A stretch of DNA of 17,308 nucleotides from UBA2421 sp002343075 (GCA_937982565.1 CALJLN010000020.1:1-17308), one strand, 5' to 3'. Shown: positions 8,435 through 16,499, numbered from the stretch's first letter. Translations and numbers: made by a program. The notes: a model not told the origin generated them from the sequence alone.

Positions 8435-8449
8435 CGCGGCGGAACCGCG
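8435..8449 (+). other. Small stem-loop right after the pyrophosphorylase stop codon
   Basis: CGCGG at 8435-8439 pairs with CCGCG at 8445-8449 around a CGGAA loop, immediately after the TAG stop. There is no T-tract, so it is unlikely to stop transcription on its own; it may mark or protect the message between this gene and valS. Confidence 0.45.
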
Positions 8450-8514
8450 GGCGTGGGTTGTCGGTTGGAAGCCGTCGTCCAGCCCTGGAGATGCATCGCA
8501 AACTGCAAACCCAC

Positions 8515-11500
8515 ATGAACAACGAAACTCAAAATCAGCCCCCCGCCGGGAGAGAATTGCCGAAGCATTTTGTTCCGGCCGAGATTGAAAAGCTCGCCGC
8601 CGATTGCTGGACGGGCGAGAAGCTGTTTCACGCCAAGCCGACCGACCCGGGCGCGCCATTCGCGGTTGTTATCCCCCCGCCGAATGTGACCGGCGCGCTG
8701 CACCTCGGCCATGCCTTGAACAACACGCTGCAGGATATCATCATCCGCTGGCGGCGGATGTGTGGGGATAACGCGGTGTGGGTTCCGGGGACGGACCACG
8801 CCGGCATCGCCACGCAGGCGGTGGTGGAAAAGCGGCTGCATAAGGAGGGCAAGCGTCGCACGGACTTCACGCGCGAGCAGTTTGTAGAGCGCGTACAGGC
8901 GTGGAAGGACGAGTACGAGGCCCGCATTATCTCGCAATTGAAGGCGATGGGCTGCTCGTGCGATTTCGACCGGCTGGCGTTTACAATGGATGAATCGCGG
9001 GCCAAGGCGGTGCGCGAGGCGTTCTTTCAGCTATTCAAAGACGGCTTGATCTACCGCGGGAAACGATTGGTGAACTGGGACCCGGTGCTGAAGACCGCTG
9101 TCGCCGATGATGAAGTGGTGAATGAGGAAGTCGATGGGTTCTTCTATTATCTGAAGTACCCACTGGATGACGGCAGCGGGCATGTGACGGTCGCCACGAC
9201 ACGCCCGGAAACCATGCTCGGCGATACCGCGGTCGCAATGAACCCGAAAGATCCTCGCGCCGCGCACTACCGCGGCAAGCGTGTGCGGCTGCCGATCGTC
9301 GATCGTGTGATACCGATTATCGAAGATGAGTATGTTGTGCTGCCGGTTTCCCTCGGCGGCGATCCTTCCGATACCAAGGCACAGTTTGCGACGGGGTTTT
9401 TGAAGGTCACGCCGGCGCACGACCCAAACGACTACGACATCGGCCAGCGGCACCAGTTGCCGATCATCAATGTCATGGCCCCGGAAGCGTCGATCTCCCT
9501 CGACCACGGCTGGGCGGCGATCGAGGGGCATCAGAAAGACAATGCAGAGCTGGGCAGGTTCTTAGGCAAAGGCCGCGACGAAGCCCGGACGGCGGTCATC
9601 CACTGGTTTCGTGACAACGGATTGCTGGAAGATCAGAAACCGTACAAGCACACGGTCGGCCACAGCGAACGCAGCGCGGTTCCGATCGAGCCGTATCTGT
9701 CGGACCAGTGGTATCTGAAAGTAACAGATGAGCGCCTGGCGAAGCGCGCGAACGCGGTGCTTGACAAAGAAAGTGGCATCGGCGGCTCGCCGATGTCTTC
9801 GTCGGATCAAGATGCCACTAAAAAAGTCACCTTCCACCCGCCGCGGTATGCCAAGACTTACGAAACCTGGCACGACAACATCCGCGATTGGTGCATCAGC
9901 CGGCAGCTTTGGTGGGGGCATCGGATTCCGGTGTGGCACCGGCGGATGGTCATTGAAACGCAAGAGGACGCAGACGAGTTAGGGCAGTCTCTTGCACACA
10001 GTCTAGTGCTGCAGGCGGTCGAAGATCGGTTTGACAACGATCTGCCAAATTTCGCATGGCGGATTGTCGATTCTGAGGGTAAGTCAACGCCTGGGCTGAT
10101 TGAAAGAGCGGGAACCTATGATGTATACCTTTGTCTACGCGATGAGTTTAATACATCTCGCTGGGAATCGAACGGATTCCGTCGCGACCCGGACGTCCTC
10201 GACACCTGGTTCTCCTCGGCACTCTGGCCGCTGAGCACGCTCGGCTGGCCCGAACAGTCGACAATCGACGATCCACAATCCAGCCTCAACACCTGGAACC
10301 CCACCAGCCTGCTTTGCACCGCGCGAGAAATCATCACGCTCTGGGTCAGCCGGATGGCGATGTTTAACCTCTACTTCCGCGGCTGTGTGCCGTTTAAGGA
10401 TGTGTACATTCACGCGGTGATTCAGGACGGCGAAGGCCGGAAGATGAGCAAGTCGCTCGGCAACGGCGTTGATCCGCTGGACATTATTGCCAGCCACGGG
10501 GCGGACGCCATGCGTTACACGCTGGCAAGCATGGCCACCAACACGCAGGATGTCCGCCTGCCCGTCGAGCTTGATTCAACCACGGGGAAAAACACGTCGT
10601 CAAAGTTTGACATCGGCCGGTCGTTTGCCGTGAAGCTTTGGAATGCTTCGCGGTTTGTGCTGATGCAACTGGAGAACGGCAAGGCGGCAACATCACCCGA
10701 GCCAATCGATGAGCTGAAGTGGTCGATGGCCGACCGCTGGATCGTCTCGCGGTTTAACCGGACGGTCGAGGAAGTGAGCGCGACGCTCGGGAGTTACCGC
10801 TTCGATCAATATGCCAAAGCGGTGTACGACTTCTTCTGGCGCGACTTTTGTGACTGGTATGTCGAGTTTGCCAAGCCACAGATGAAGGACGCCAGCAGGC
10901 AGGCGCAAACGGCGCAGATTCTGGCGAGCGTGCTTGATGGTGCCCTGCGGCTGCTTCATCCGGTGATTCCGCACATCACGGAGGTACTCTGGTGGAAGCT
11001 GAACGAAGTCTGCCCCCGCCGGGGGTTGCCGGGGCGCATCGACTGCCCTGAGAATGTGTCGAGGCTGATTCGGGCGCCATTTCCATCGGTTGGTGGGTTC
11101 CTTGAGGCCAGCGAGCACATCTTCCCGCGGATTCAGGAACTCGTCTCGGTGATTCGAAATGTGCGGAACGATTACAAAGTGGACGCACGAAAGTCGGTCA
11201 CGGTGCACATTATGGCACCGGGCGATTCGGCAAGGCAGATCATGGCTCTGCAACCCGCGATTGAGATGATGGCGACATGCAGACTCGCTGGCGTCGCGCC
11301 AAATGTCGCGCCCCCGGCCGGCGCGGTGCGAGCGACTGCGGACAAGTGTGAGTTGTTCATTGAGGGGCTTGTCGATGTTGCAGCCGACGCAGCCCGCGTT
11401 GCACGGCAGCGAGACGAATTGGAAAAGAAAATCAGCACGCTGAAGGGCCGGCTTTCAAACGAGGGCTATATCGCCCGCGCCCCGGCGAAGCTTGTGGCCG

Positions 11501-11553
11501 AAACAAAAGAGCAACTGCAGGCAGCAGAGGCAGAGCTTGCGAAGTTGCCATAG
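8515..11553 (+). CDS. valS: Valyl-tRNA synthetase
   Basis: This class Ia aminoacyl-tRNA synthetase charges tRNA-Val and clears mischarged threonine; it acts in the cytosol. With the ATG at 8515 the protein is 1012 aa. It shows PPPNVTGALHLGHAL with HLGH at 63-66 and the CP1 editing domain from about residue 190, with TTRPETMLGDT at 228-238 and TPAHDPNDYDIG further on. WCISRQLWWGHRIPVW is at 459-474, DVLDTWFSSALWP at 560-572, and KMSKS at 643-647. The anticodon-binding domain follows, then a C-terminal coiled coil in about the last 55 residues. It is longer than the E. coli enzyme (951 aa) through insertions around 415-440 and 475-545. The start is uncertain: in-frame TTG 8458 and ATG 8491 also exist, and GGAG at 8487-8490 is too close to 8491 and 24 bases from 8515. 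I prefer 8515 because the domain begins soon after it. Confidence 0.96.
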   Translation: MNNETQNQPPAGRELPKHFVPAEIEKLAADCWTGEKLFHAKPTDPGAPFAVVIPPPNVTGALHLGHALNNTLQDIIIRWRRMCGDNAVWVPGTDHAGIATQAVVEKRLHKEGKRRTDFTREQFVERVQAWKDEYEARIISQLKAMGCSCDFDRLAFTMDESRAKAVREAFFQLFKDGLIYRGKRLVNWDPVLKTAVADDEVVNEEVDGFFYYLKYPLDDGSGHVTVATTRPETMLGDTAVAMNPKDPRAAHYRGKRVRLPIVDRVIPIIEDEYVVLPVSLGGDPSDTKAQFATGFLKVTPAHDPNDYDIGQRHQLPIINVMAPEASISLDHGWAAIEGHQKDNAELGRFLGKGRDEARTAVIHWFRDNGLLEDQKPYKHTVGHSERSAVPIEPYLSDQWYLKVTDERLAKRANAVLDKESGIGGSPMSSSDQDATKKVTFHPPRYAKTYETWHDNIRDWCISRQLWWGHRIPVWHRRMVIETQEDADELGQSLAHSLVLQAVEDRFDNDLPNFAWRIVDSEGKSTPGLIERAGTYDVYLCLRDEFNTSRWESNGFRRDPDVLDTWFSSALWPLSTLGWPEQSTIDDPQSSLNTWNPTSLLCTAREIITLWVSRMAMFNLYFRGCVPFKDVYIHAVIQDGEGRKMSKSLGNGVDPLDIIASHGADAMRYTLASMATNTQDVRLPVELDSTTGKNTSSKFDIGRSFAVKLWNASRFVLMQLENGKAATSPEPIDELKWSMADRWIVSRFNRTVEEVSATLGSYRFDQYAKAVYDFFWRDFCDWYVEFAKPQMKDASRQAQTAQILASVLDGALRLLHPVIPHITEVLWWKLNEVCPRRGLPGRIDCPENVSRLIRAPFPSVGGFLEASEHIFPRIQELVSVIRNVRNDYKVDARKSVTVHIMAPGDSARQIMALQPAIEMMATCRLAGVAPNVAPPAGAVRATADKCELFIEGLVDVAADAARVARQRDELEKKISTLKGRLSNEGYIARAPAKLVAETKEQLQAAEAELAKLP

Positions 11554-11605
11554 CCAGCCCATTCGTTGCGGGCGGCTGGAGTCTGCCCGGCGCACGGGAA
11601 ACTGA

Positions 11606-11641
11606 AAACGCCTGCGATCGAGTGTTCGACCGCAGGCGTTT
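11606..11641. terminator. Bidirectional intrinsic terminator between valS and the convergent lipoprotein gene
   Basis: AAACGCCTGCG at 11606-11616 pairs perfectly with CGCAGGCGTTT at 11631-11641. An inner TCGA/TCGA stem closes on a GTGT loop. TTTCTCTTTTCC follows on the plus strand and TTTTCAGTTTCC on the minus strand, so it can end transcripts from both sides. It sits 52 bp after the valS stop and 55 bp from the convergent gene's stop. Confidence 0.88.
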
Positions 11642-11696
11642 CTCTTTTCCTGTCAATCCGACAATCGCCGGACTGAATCGACTTTCATCCGGTGGA

Positions 11697-12140
11697 TCAG
11701 TTACCGCCGGTGGGCAACGCTTGCAGTGCTTTCTTGCCAGTTTCGATTGCCGACTTCAGCGAGTCGAGCTTGCTGGCCCAGTCGGCTGGCAACTGGCCCT
11801 TGAGGGCTTCCAACTGCGAGACCAACCCCTCTGCACCCGCGAAATTCTTCTCTTTTACCATCGCCATGGCCTTCTCGTACAACTCTGTGGCCTGCTTGGT
11901 GACCGCTTCGCTAGCGCTCGAGGCAAGCTCTGAAGCCTTATCGGCGGCGGCGCCCGCGGCTTCTTTCACTTCGCCGCTGGCCGAGTCCTTGGCTTGTTCG
12001 GCCGAAGCTGCGAGCGCCTTGGCTGCATCTTCGGTCGTCTGAGCCGCGTTGTCTGCGGTCTTGGTGGTTGCATCCTGATCGCAGCCGACAATCATCGCCG
12101 CGCCCAAGGCAGCCGACATTGCAAAAGTGGTAATCTTCAT
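11697..12140 (-). CDS. Small Ala-rich helical lipoprotein, function unknown
   Basis: This 147-aa protein has a lipoprotein signal peptide: basic start MKIT, hydrophobic stretch to residue 19, and lipobox I-V-G-C with the lipidated Cys at residue 20. The mature part begins CDQDATTK. By the E. coli rule the Asp at +2 would favour inner-membrane retention, but that may not hold in this lineage. Residues 30-90 are Ala/Glu/Lys/Ser-rich with LEA- or apolipoprotein-like helical character (AAKALAASAEQAKDSASGEV). A second helical part, about 90-143, contains EKNFAGAEGLVSQLEALKG, like a helical-repeat or bundle segment. GGAGG lies about eight bases upstream of the ATG, a strong ribosome site. A TATAAT box upstream (see the promoter entry) suggests its own transcript. 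I cannot name a function; an envelope-associated structural or stress role is only a guess. Confidence 0.87.
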   Translation of the reverse strand: MKITTFAMSAALGAAMIVGCDQDATTKTADNAAQTTEDAAKALAASAEQAKDSASGEVKEAAGAAADKASELASSASEAVTKQATELYEKAMAMVKEKNFAGAEGLVSQLEALKGQLPADWASKLDSLKSAIETGKKALQALPTGGN

Positions 12141-12221
12141 GAGATCGACCTCCGTCCAAAAGTCTCGTTCAACTATTCCAATTGCCGACCGTCGGAACAG
12201 TTCCCCGGTTCAGCATCCGAC

Positions 12222-12250
12222 ATTATAGCGACTTTGATCAGAAAGTCGCT
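12222..12250 (-). promoter_or_regulatory. TATAAT promoter with an overlapping 24-bp operator-like palindrome
   Basis: On the minus strand a perfect TATAAT lies at 12227-12222, about 80 bp before the lipoprotein start. Overlapping its first base and extending upstream is a perfect inverted repeat, AGCGACTTT (12250-12242) and AAAGTCGCT (12235-12227), with a 6-nt centre CTGATC. It fills the -10/-35 spacer and the -35 region, where no good -35 hexamer is seen, so activator- or repressor-controlled expression is plausible. The repeat also begins just after the photolyase stop codon and could fold as an RNA hairpin at the end of that transcript. Confidence 0.55.
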
Positions 12251-12253
12251 AAT

Positions 12254-13714
12254 CTACTCCTTAAACATCGCCAAAGTTTCGAGCCGAGCCTGCTGGTGAT
12301 CGACCACCGGCACCGGGTAGTCACGACCGATGATGCACTGGTTTGCCCGCTGCTGTTCTGGGGTCATGGCGCTCGGTTCGTGAATGAATTCCAACGGCAC
12401 ATCAGATAACTCGGGCAGCCACCGTCTGATAAACGTCCCATTTTCGTCGAACTTCCTGCTCTGGCTGGTCGGATTGAAGATACGAAAATATGGCTGCGCG
12501 TCTGTGCCGGTCGAACTGCTCCACTGCCACCCGCCATTGTTTTGCGCGGTTTCGCCGTCAATAAGTCGTTGCATAAAATACCGCTCGCCCAGCTTGTAAT
12601 CGATACGCAAATCCTTTGTAAGAAACATCGCCACGATCATTCGCAGCCGATTGTGCATCCATCCTGTTGCGTTGAGTTGTCGCATCGCCGCATCGACTAT
12701 CGGGAAACCGGTCATTCCATCACACCACCTCTGGAAGTCAGCAGCGTCCGTCCGCCACTTCAGATTTGCCAGTTTCGCTTTGAACGGCTGATCAACGACA
12801 CTCGGAAAATTAAAGAGGATCTGCTGGTAGAACTCCCTCCATATAAGTTCCCCGATCCACTTATCGGCTCCGTCACTGAAAGCGGTCGACTTCCCCCGCA
12901 CATACATAGCTGCACGAACGCACTGACGCGGGGAGAGTGTCCCGTGGCGAAGGTGCGCCGAGACTTTGCTGGTGCCATCTTCGTCCGCTGGGAAGTTTCG
13001 GCTCTGCGCGTAATCCTTGATTGGCCCGGAACACCATCGCCGCAGCATTGCCCGCGCCGCCGCCTCTCCGCGGGGGACCGAAAGCGCGGGCGGTGGGTCG
13101 AATCCCAGATCCGCCGTCGTGTAAAGATCGACCAGCTTCAATCCTCGGATCAAAGTCGGTTCAACGTTGAACGGGCGGAGCTTTGGTGCATCCCAGAGCT
13201 TTGGTCCTGCCTGAGCGTCTCGCTCGGCCGCCAGTTTTGCGCGCCAGGCTCGCGCATATGGAGTGTAAACGGTGTACGCCTCCCCTGTACTGGCGGCGAG
13301 CAGTTCTCTCTCTTCATAAATCACCTGGTCTTTGAATGACCGAACCTCGACGCCAGCCCGTGAGAGGGCAAGCGTCACTTCATCGTCACGCGCAATCGCC
13401 GCGGGGTGGTAGTCCTTGTTGAAGTAGACCGCCCGCGCACCCATCGCGTTCGCGAACAGGGGCAATTGCTCCGATGGCGGCCCATGGAGAAAGCGCATCG
13501 ACACACCCGAAGCTGCGAATGCCTCGCGAAGTGATTCAAGGCACCCAAGCATGAAAGATACAACCGCCCCGCCGGTATCGGGATGACGAAGGATCTCGTC
13601 GTCGAATACGAACACTGGCTGCACAGCACCTTCTCCGGAGGCCTTTGCCGCATGCCAGAGTGCGGTGTTGTCATGAAGCCTGAAGTCCCTCCGAAACCAG
13701 ACAATATTCACCAT
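12254..13714 (-). CDS. phrB: Deoxyribodipyrimidine photo-lyase (class I CPD photolyase / cryptochrome family)
   Basis: This 486-aa FAD enzyme should use blue light to split cyclobutane pyrimidine dimers. The N-terminal alpha/beta antenna domain starts VNIVWFRRDFRLHDNTAL. The C-terminal FAD domain shows TSKVSAHLRHG (248-258, the TSxLSxHLR-like phosphate loop), WIGELIWREFY (286-296), DGMTGFPIVDAAMRQLNATG (332-351) followed by WMHNRLRM, and NNGGWQWSSSTGTDAQPYF (392-410). The NNGGWQW stretch is that of E. coli PhrB, including the Asn that contacts FAD, so CPD repair is more likely than a signalling cryptochrome. I start at ATG 13714, where the family's normal N-terminus begins; an in-frame TTG at 13750 would add 12 unlikely residues. 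The SRAP-family gene lies 36 bp upstream on the same strand, so the two probably form a repair operon. Confidence 0.96.
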   Translation of the reverse strand: MVNIVWFRRDFRLHDNTALWHAAKASGEGAVQPVFVFDDEILRHPDTGGAVVSFMLGCLESLREAFAASGVSMRFLHGPPSEQLPLFANAMGARAVYFNKDYHPAAIARDDEVTLALSRAGVEVRSFKDQVIYEERELLAASTGEAYTVYTPYARAWRAKLAAERDAQAGPKLWDAPKLRPFNVEPTLIRGLKLVDLYTTADLGFDPPPALSVPRGEAAARAMLRRWCSGPIKDYAQSRNFPADEDGTSKVSAHLRHGTLSPRQCVRAAMYVRGKSTAFSDGADKWIGELIWREFYQQILFNFPSVVDQPFKAKLANLKWRTDAADFQRWCDGMTGFPIVDAAMRQLNATGWMHNRLRMIVAMFLTKDLRIDYKLGERYFMQRLIDGETAQNNGGWQWSSSTGTDAQPYFRIFNPTSQSRKFDENGTFIRRWLPELSDVPLEFIHEPSAMTPEQQRANQCIIGRDYPVPVVDHQQARLETLAMFKE

Positions 13715-13750
13715 CGCTCTACCATAGGTGCGCGAGAGGCCATTTGGCAA

Positions 13751-14513
13751 TCAGAACAACGTCGGTTGATCTGTATCCGGTCCGCACGATTTACGTGGGA
13801 TGACGACATTGGGACGACTACCTGGTTGGCCCCCCGGTTCGACACTCACAGGCGCAATCAACTCCGGTCCATCATTCCGGGGTGTGTTGACGGCACGTGA
13901 TACCGGAATCATCTCCATGAGATCAGCCGGAAACGGTGTCAACAGTTCAAGCAGCGCGTCAGTACCTGGCGAGGGATCGATCCAATCGCGAAAGCTCTCC
14001 TCGCGCAAGATAACTGCCATGCGATCATGAATCTGCTGGACAAGCGCATTTGGTTTTGTGGTGATAATCGTGCAAGTGGGCAACTCCGACCCATCTGGTG
14101 CCCGCCAAGTTTCCCAGAGACCCGCAAAGGCAAAGGGCTTCTTGTCCTTCCGCCGGAGAAAATACGGCTGCTTTGCAGCATTCCCAGTGGCGTTTCGCTG
14201 CCACTCATAGAAACCACTCGCCGGAATCAGACACCGGCGGCGCTTGAAGGCCGTTCGGAACGATGGCTTCTCGGCGACAGTCTCTGCGCGCGCATTAATC
14301 AGCTTCGTGCCGATCGATACATCCTTCGCCCATGACGGCACAAGCCCCCAACGAAAGTATTCAATCTGTTGTCGGCCATCATTCGCCACCACGGCCACTG
14401 GCTGCGTCGGCGCAATGTTGTATCTGGCGGGGGGGCTGGGCAGAAGGAGAACGTACCCACGGAAACATTTCAGTGAATTCGGCGAGTCGGGTAAGTGTGT
14501 AGCGTCCGCACAT
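13751..14513 (-). CDS. SRAP/HMCES (YedK-like) abasic-site DNA-protein crosslink protein, interrupted by a +1 frameshift
   Basis: Members form a covalent link between Cys2 and abasic sites in single-stranded DNA, shielding them during replication. The body reads in one frame down to 13751: ARYNIAPTQP, LINARAET, FYEWQ, IHDRM. The proper start, MCGRYTLTRLAEF with catalytic Cys2, lies at ATG 14513 in a different frame. The frames join exactly at the seven-G run 14429-14435 (plus strand): with six G the product reads SAQPPARYNIAPTQP, a 253-aa protein with Cys2, Asn73, Glu103 and His162, matching the YedK active site. As given, translation from 14513 shifts after about 28 residues. The alternative TTG at 14521 in the body frame yields no MCGR motif and is probably an artefact. 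Either the run is a sequencing or assembly error or the gene is broken or slippage-controlled. GAGGG lies nine bases before the ATG. Confidence 0.92.
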
Positions 14514-14514
14514 G

Positions 14515-14543
14515 TTCGCAAGCCCTCAAACCCGATGTATACT
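14515..14543 (+). promoter_or_regulatory. Candidate sigma70-type promoter for the 14580 gene
   Basis: TTCGCA at 14515-14520 (4 of 6 matches to TTGACA) and TATACT at 14538-14543 (5 of 6 to TATAAT) are 17 bp apart. Transcription would begin near 14550, downstream of the in-frame ATG at 14535 and upstream of ATG 14580, which favours the latter as start. It overlaps the 5' leader of the divergent SRAP gene. Confidence 0.45.
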
Positions 14544-14579
14544 AGCTATGAAGACTATCCTGCAACTTCAGGCGATGCG

Positions 14580-15074
14580 ATGAACCTCGACGAAACAACA
14601 GCACCCACTACGCAAACTGCCCCCAACCGGCGGGCCGCATTGGTTCGACTCGCGGTGGTCTGCACATTCCTGATCTTCGCAGCGTGCATGAGTATTCTTG
14701 TCTACCGCGGCACGTCGATCGAAGTTCCCGACTGCGTTTTGATCGTGCGGGCGTCGAAGGCATGGGATGGATCGGTCATGAGCGTTGACGGCTACCGATT
14801 GGTCCGCCCTACCCAGGTGAAGGTCGACCGCGGCACCAAGTACACTATCTCGTTTCACCTGATGCCGGGAGAGTACACCCTGACGGCGCTCCGGGAGGGA
14901 AACGTCATTTTTACCGAGAAAGTGCTCTTAACCCGGGCATCCAAGTCGGATGTGGTCTACCTGCCCAAATCACCAGATGACCTGACTCCGACTACCCAGC
15001 CTTCATGGCCATTTCAGCTCGAGTTGCCATGGTCGAGATCGACCATGCCACCCGTTATCCCCAGTGCCGATTGA
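14580..15074 (+). CDS. Single-pass membrane protein with an extracytoplasmic beta-rich domain
   Basis: This 164-aa protein has a short polar Thr/Pro-rich N-terminus, two Arg at 17-18, and one membrane helix at about 21-42 (LVRLAVVCTFLIFAACMSIL). By the positive-inside rule the C-terminal part lies outside the cytoplasm. That part (45-145) alternates short strands and turns: VPDCVLIVRAS, DGSVMSVDGYRL, YTISFHLMPGEYTLTALREG. The MPGEYTLTALREGN stretch resembles PEGA or carboxypeptidase-regulatory-like beta-sandwich repeats, an inference only. The end is Pro/Ser-rich. I do not recognise a named family. The frame stays open far upstream, through the antisense SRAP gene, and ATG 14535 is an alternative start. 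I prefer 14580 because of the promoter position and an AGGCG ribosome-like site upstream. purD converges 20 bp downstream. Confidence 0.78.
   Translation: MNLDETTAPTTQTAPNRRAALVRLAVVCTFLIFAACMSILVYRGTSIEVPDCVLIVRASKAWDGSVMSVDGYRLVRPTQVKVDRGTKYTISFHLMPGEYTLTALREGNVIFTEKVLLTRASKSDVVYLPKSPDDLTPTTQPSWPFQLELPWSRSTMPPVIPSAD
15028..15047. other. 20-bp palindrome near the 3' end of the membrane-protein gene
   Basis: CATGGTCGA (15028-15036) and TCGACCATG (15039-15047) are perfect inverted copies around a GA centre, with two more pairs after one mismatch. It lies inside the coding region, 27 bp before the stop and close to the convergent purD end. It could be a protein-binding palindrome or a hairpin at the convergent gene ends; no T-tract follows. 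Confidence 0.6.
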
Positions 15075-15094
15075 TGGGGTTCGCGCGGACTTTG

Positions 15095-16375
15095 TCAGCG
15101 TGATACTGGGTGCAGAACCTGCCTCGCGATATCCCGTCGGTAGTGCATCCCCGCAAAGTGGATTTTTCCCATCGCCTCGTAAGCACGCGCACACGCATCG
15201 GCGATAGTGTCCCCGATCGCCGTGACCGCGAGCACTCGACCCCCGGCGGTTACCAAATCGTTGCCATGCAGCGTCGTTCCAGAGTGAAACACCTTCACGC
15301 CCGCCACCTCTTCGGCTGCGGATATTCCGGCGATACGTTCCCCAATCTGATATGCCCCCGGATACCCTTTGCTACTCGCGACTACAGACACCGTGGGGCG
15401 CGCGTCCCATTCCACCTCGATCTGATCGAGACGGTCATCTATCACCGCCAGCATCACATCGAGAAGATCAGATTTCAGCCGCATGAGTAGCGGCTGAGTC
15501 TCAGGGTCACCAAATCGACAATTGAATTCGAGCACCTTCGGCCCGTTCACTGTCAGCATCAGCCCTGCATAGAGCACTCCGCGGTACTCGATTCCCTCGC
15601 GTGCCAGGCCATCCAGCATCGGCACAAAAATGTCTCGCTGCACTTGCTGCAGCATCGCTTCAGTGATCACCGGCGTGGGTGAATAGGCGCCCATGCCCCC
15701 GGTCATAGGCCCGCTGTCGCCGTCGTCGATTGGCTTGTGATCTTGCGCGCTTTCCATGAGGTAGACGGTTCGCCCAGAGACGAAAGCCAAAATCGAACAC
15801 TCAGGCCCATGCAGCAGTTCTTCGACCACAATCCGGCTGCTGGCATCGCCGAATGCACGATCATTCAACATCTTTCCGGCGGCCTCCACGGCATCTTTTG
15901 TACGGTGGCAGACGGTGACACCCTTCCCCTTGGCCAACCCCACTGCCTTGATGACGCACGGTTCGTCGCGCGTGTTGATGTACTCGACCGCCGCATGGAT
16001 ATCGGAAAACACCCGCGCCTCCGCCGTCGGCACCGCCTGGTGACGCATCATGGCCTTGGCAAACCATTTATCAGCCTCGAGTTGCGCCGCGGCCTTTGTG
16101 GGACCGAACGCTCGAATGCCGGCGTTCGAGAGCTGATCGACAAGCCCGGCTGCGAGCGGGTCTTCCGGGCCGACCACAACGAGATCGACTTTCTTCTCCC
16201 GCGCAAAGGCCACAATTCGATCATTGTCTTCAGCCTCAATCGCCACATTCTCTGCATGCTCGCCGATGCCCGGATTTCCAGGCGCGCAATACAGCTTGGT
16301 CAACTTCGGCGACGAGGAGAGCTTCCAGGCAATCGCATGCTCCCTGCCGCCACTTCCCACAATCAATACCTTCAT
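15095..16375 (-). CDS. purD: Phosphoribosylamine--glycine ligase (GAR synthetase)
   Basis: This 426-aa ATP-grasp enzyme joins phosphoribosylamine and glycine with ATP hydrolysis, the second step of de novo purine synthesis. The N-terminal Rossmann-like domain has VLIVGSGGREHA (3-14) and VVVGPEDPL (66-74). The ATP-grasp domain has KAVGLAKGKGV (143-153) and VVEELLHGPECS (183-194). The family stretch AQDHKPIDDGDSGPMTGGMG (210-229) and metal-binding LEFNCRFGDPETQ (282-294) follow. Length equals that of bacterial PurD (about 420-430 aa) and nothing is missing. The ATG at 16375 has AAGGA about seven bases upstream. It stands alone rather than beside other pur genes. It converges with the membrane-protein gene (20-bp gap) and is divergent from tRNA-Pro. 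Confidence 0.97.
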   Translation of the reverse strand: MKVLIVGSGGREHAIAWKLSSSPKLTKLYCAPGNPGIGEHAENVAIEAEDNDRIVAFAREKKVDLVVVGPEDPLAAGLVDQLSNAGIRAFGPTKAAAQLEADKWFAKAMMRHQAVPTAEARVFSDIHAAVEYINTRDEPCVIKAVGLAKGKGVTVCHRTKDAVEAAGKMLNDRAFGDASSRIVVEELLHGPECSILAFVSGRTVYLMESAQDHKPIDDGDSGPMTGGMGAYSPTPVITEAMLQQVQRDIFVPMLDGLAREGIEYRGVLYAGLMLTVNGPKVLEFNCRFGDPETQPLLMRLKSDLLDVMLAVIDDRLDQIEVEWDARPTVSVVASSKGYPGAYQIGERIAGISAAEEVAGVKVFHSGTTLHGNDLVTAGGRVLAVTAIGDTIADACARAYEAMGKIHFAGMHYRRDIARQVLHPVSR

Positions 16376-16427
16376 TCGAGTTCCTTCATCGGGGCCACTT
16401 CTTCCTCACTCGTTCTTGTCGCTCGAC

Positions 16428-16455
16428 AGTATCGCCCTAGCCCGCCCCCCAGCAA
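16428..16455 (-). promoter_or_regulatory. Weak candidate promoter for purD
   Basis: On the minus strand, TTGCTG (16455-16450) and GATACT (16433-16428; 4 of 6 to TATAAT) are 16 bp apart and about 53 bp before the purD start. The -35 matches only the leading TTG, so this is tentative. Confidence 0.25.
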
Positions 16456-16471
16456 CCACCCCGCGGGGAAT

Positions 16472-16499
16472 TTGACTTCCAGCCCGCATAGCTTATTTT
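16472..16499 (+). promoter_or_regulatory. Promoter of tRNA-Pro
   Basis: TTGACT at 16472-16477 (5 of 6) and TATTTT at 16494-16499 (4 of 6) are 16 bp apart. Transcription would start near 16506, just before the tRNA. A 10-bp palindrome, CCCCGCGGGG, sits immediately upstream at 16459-16468. Confidence 0.6.

Noticed and set aside
7418..8659. A 413-aa open frame antisense to the pyrophosphorylase gene
   Set aside because: It is a mirror frame of a clear UDPGP-family gene, rich in Arg/His/Leu, with no motif or start signal.
13751..14521. Reading the SRAP gene as intact from the TTG at 14521
   Set aside because: That start removes the MCGR motif and catalytic Cys, replacing the N-terminus with an unrelated sequence. 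The correct N-terminus is present in another frame at 14513.
14244..14579. Upstream extension of the membrane-protein frame to 14244
   Set aside because: The extra 112 residues are antisense to the SRAP gene and lie ahead of the candidate promoter at 14515-14543.
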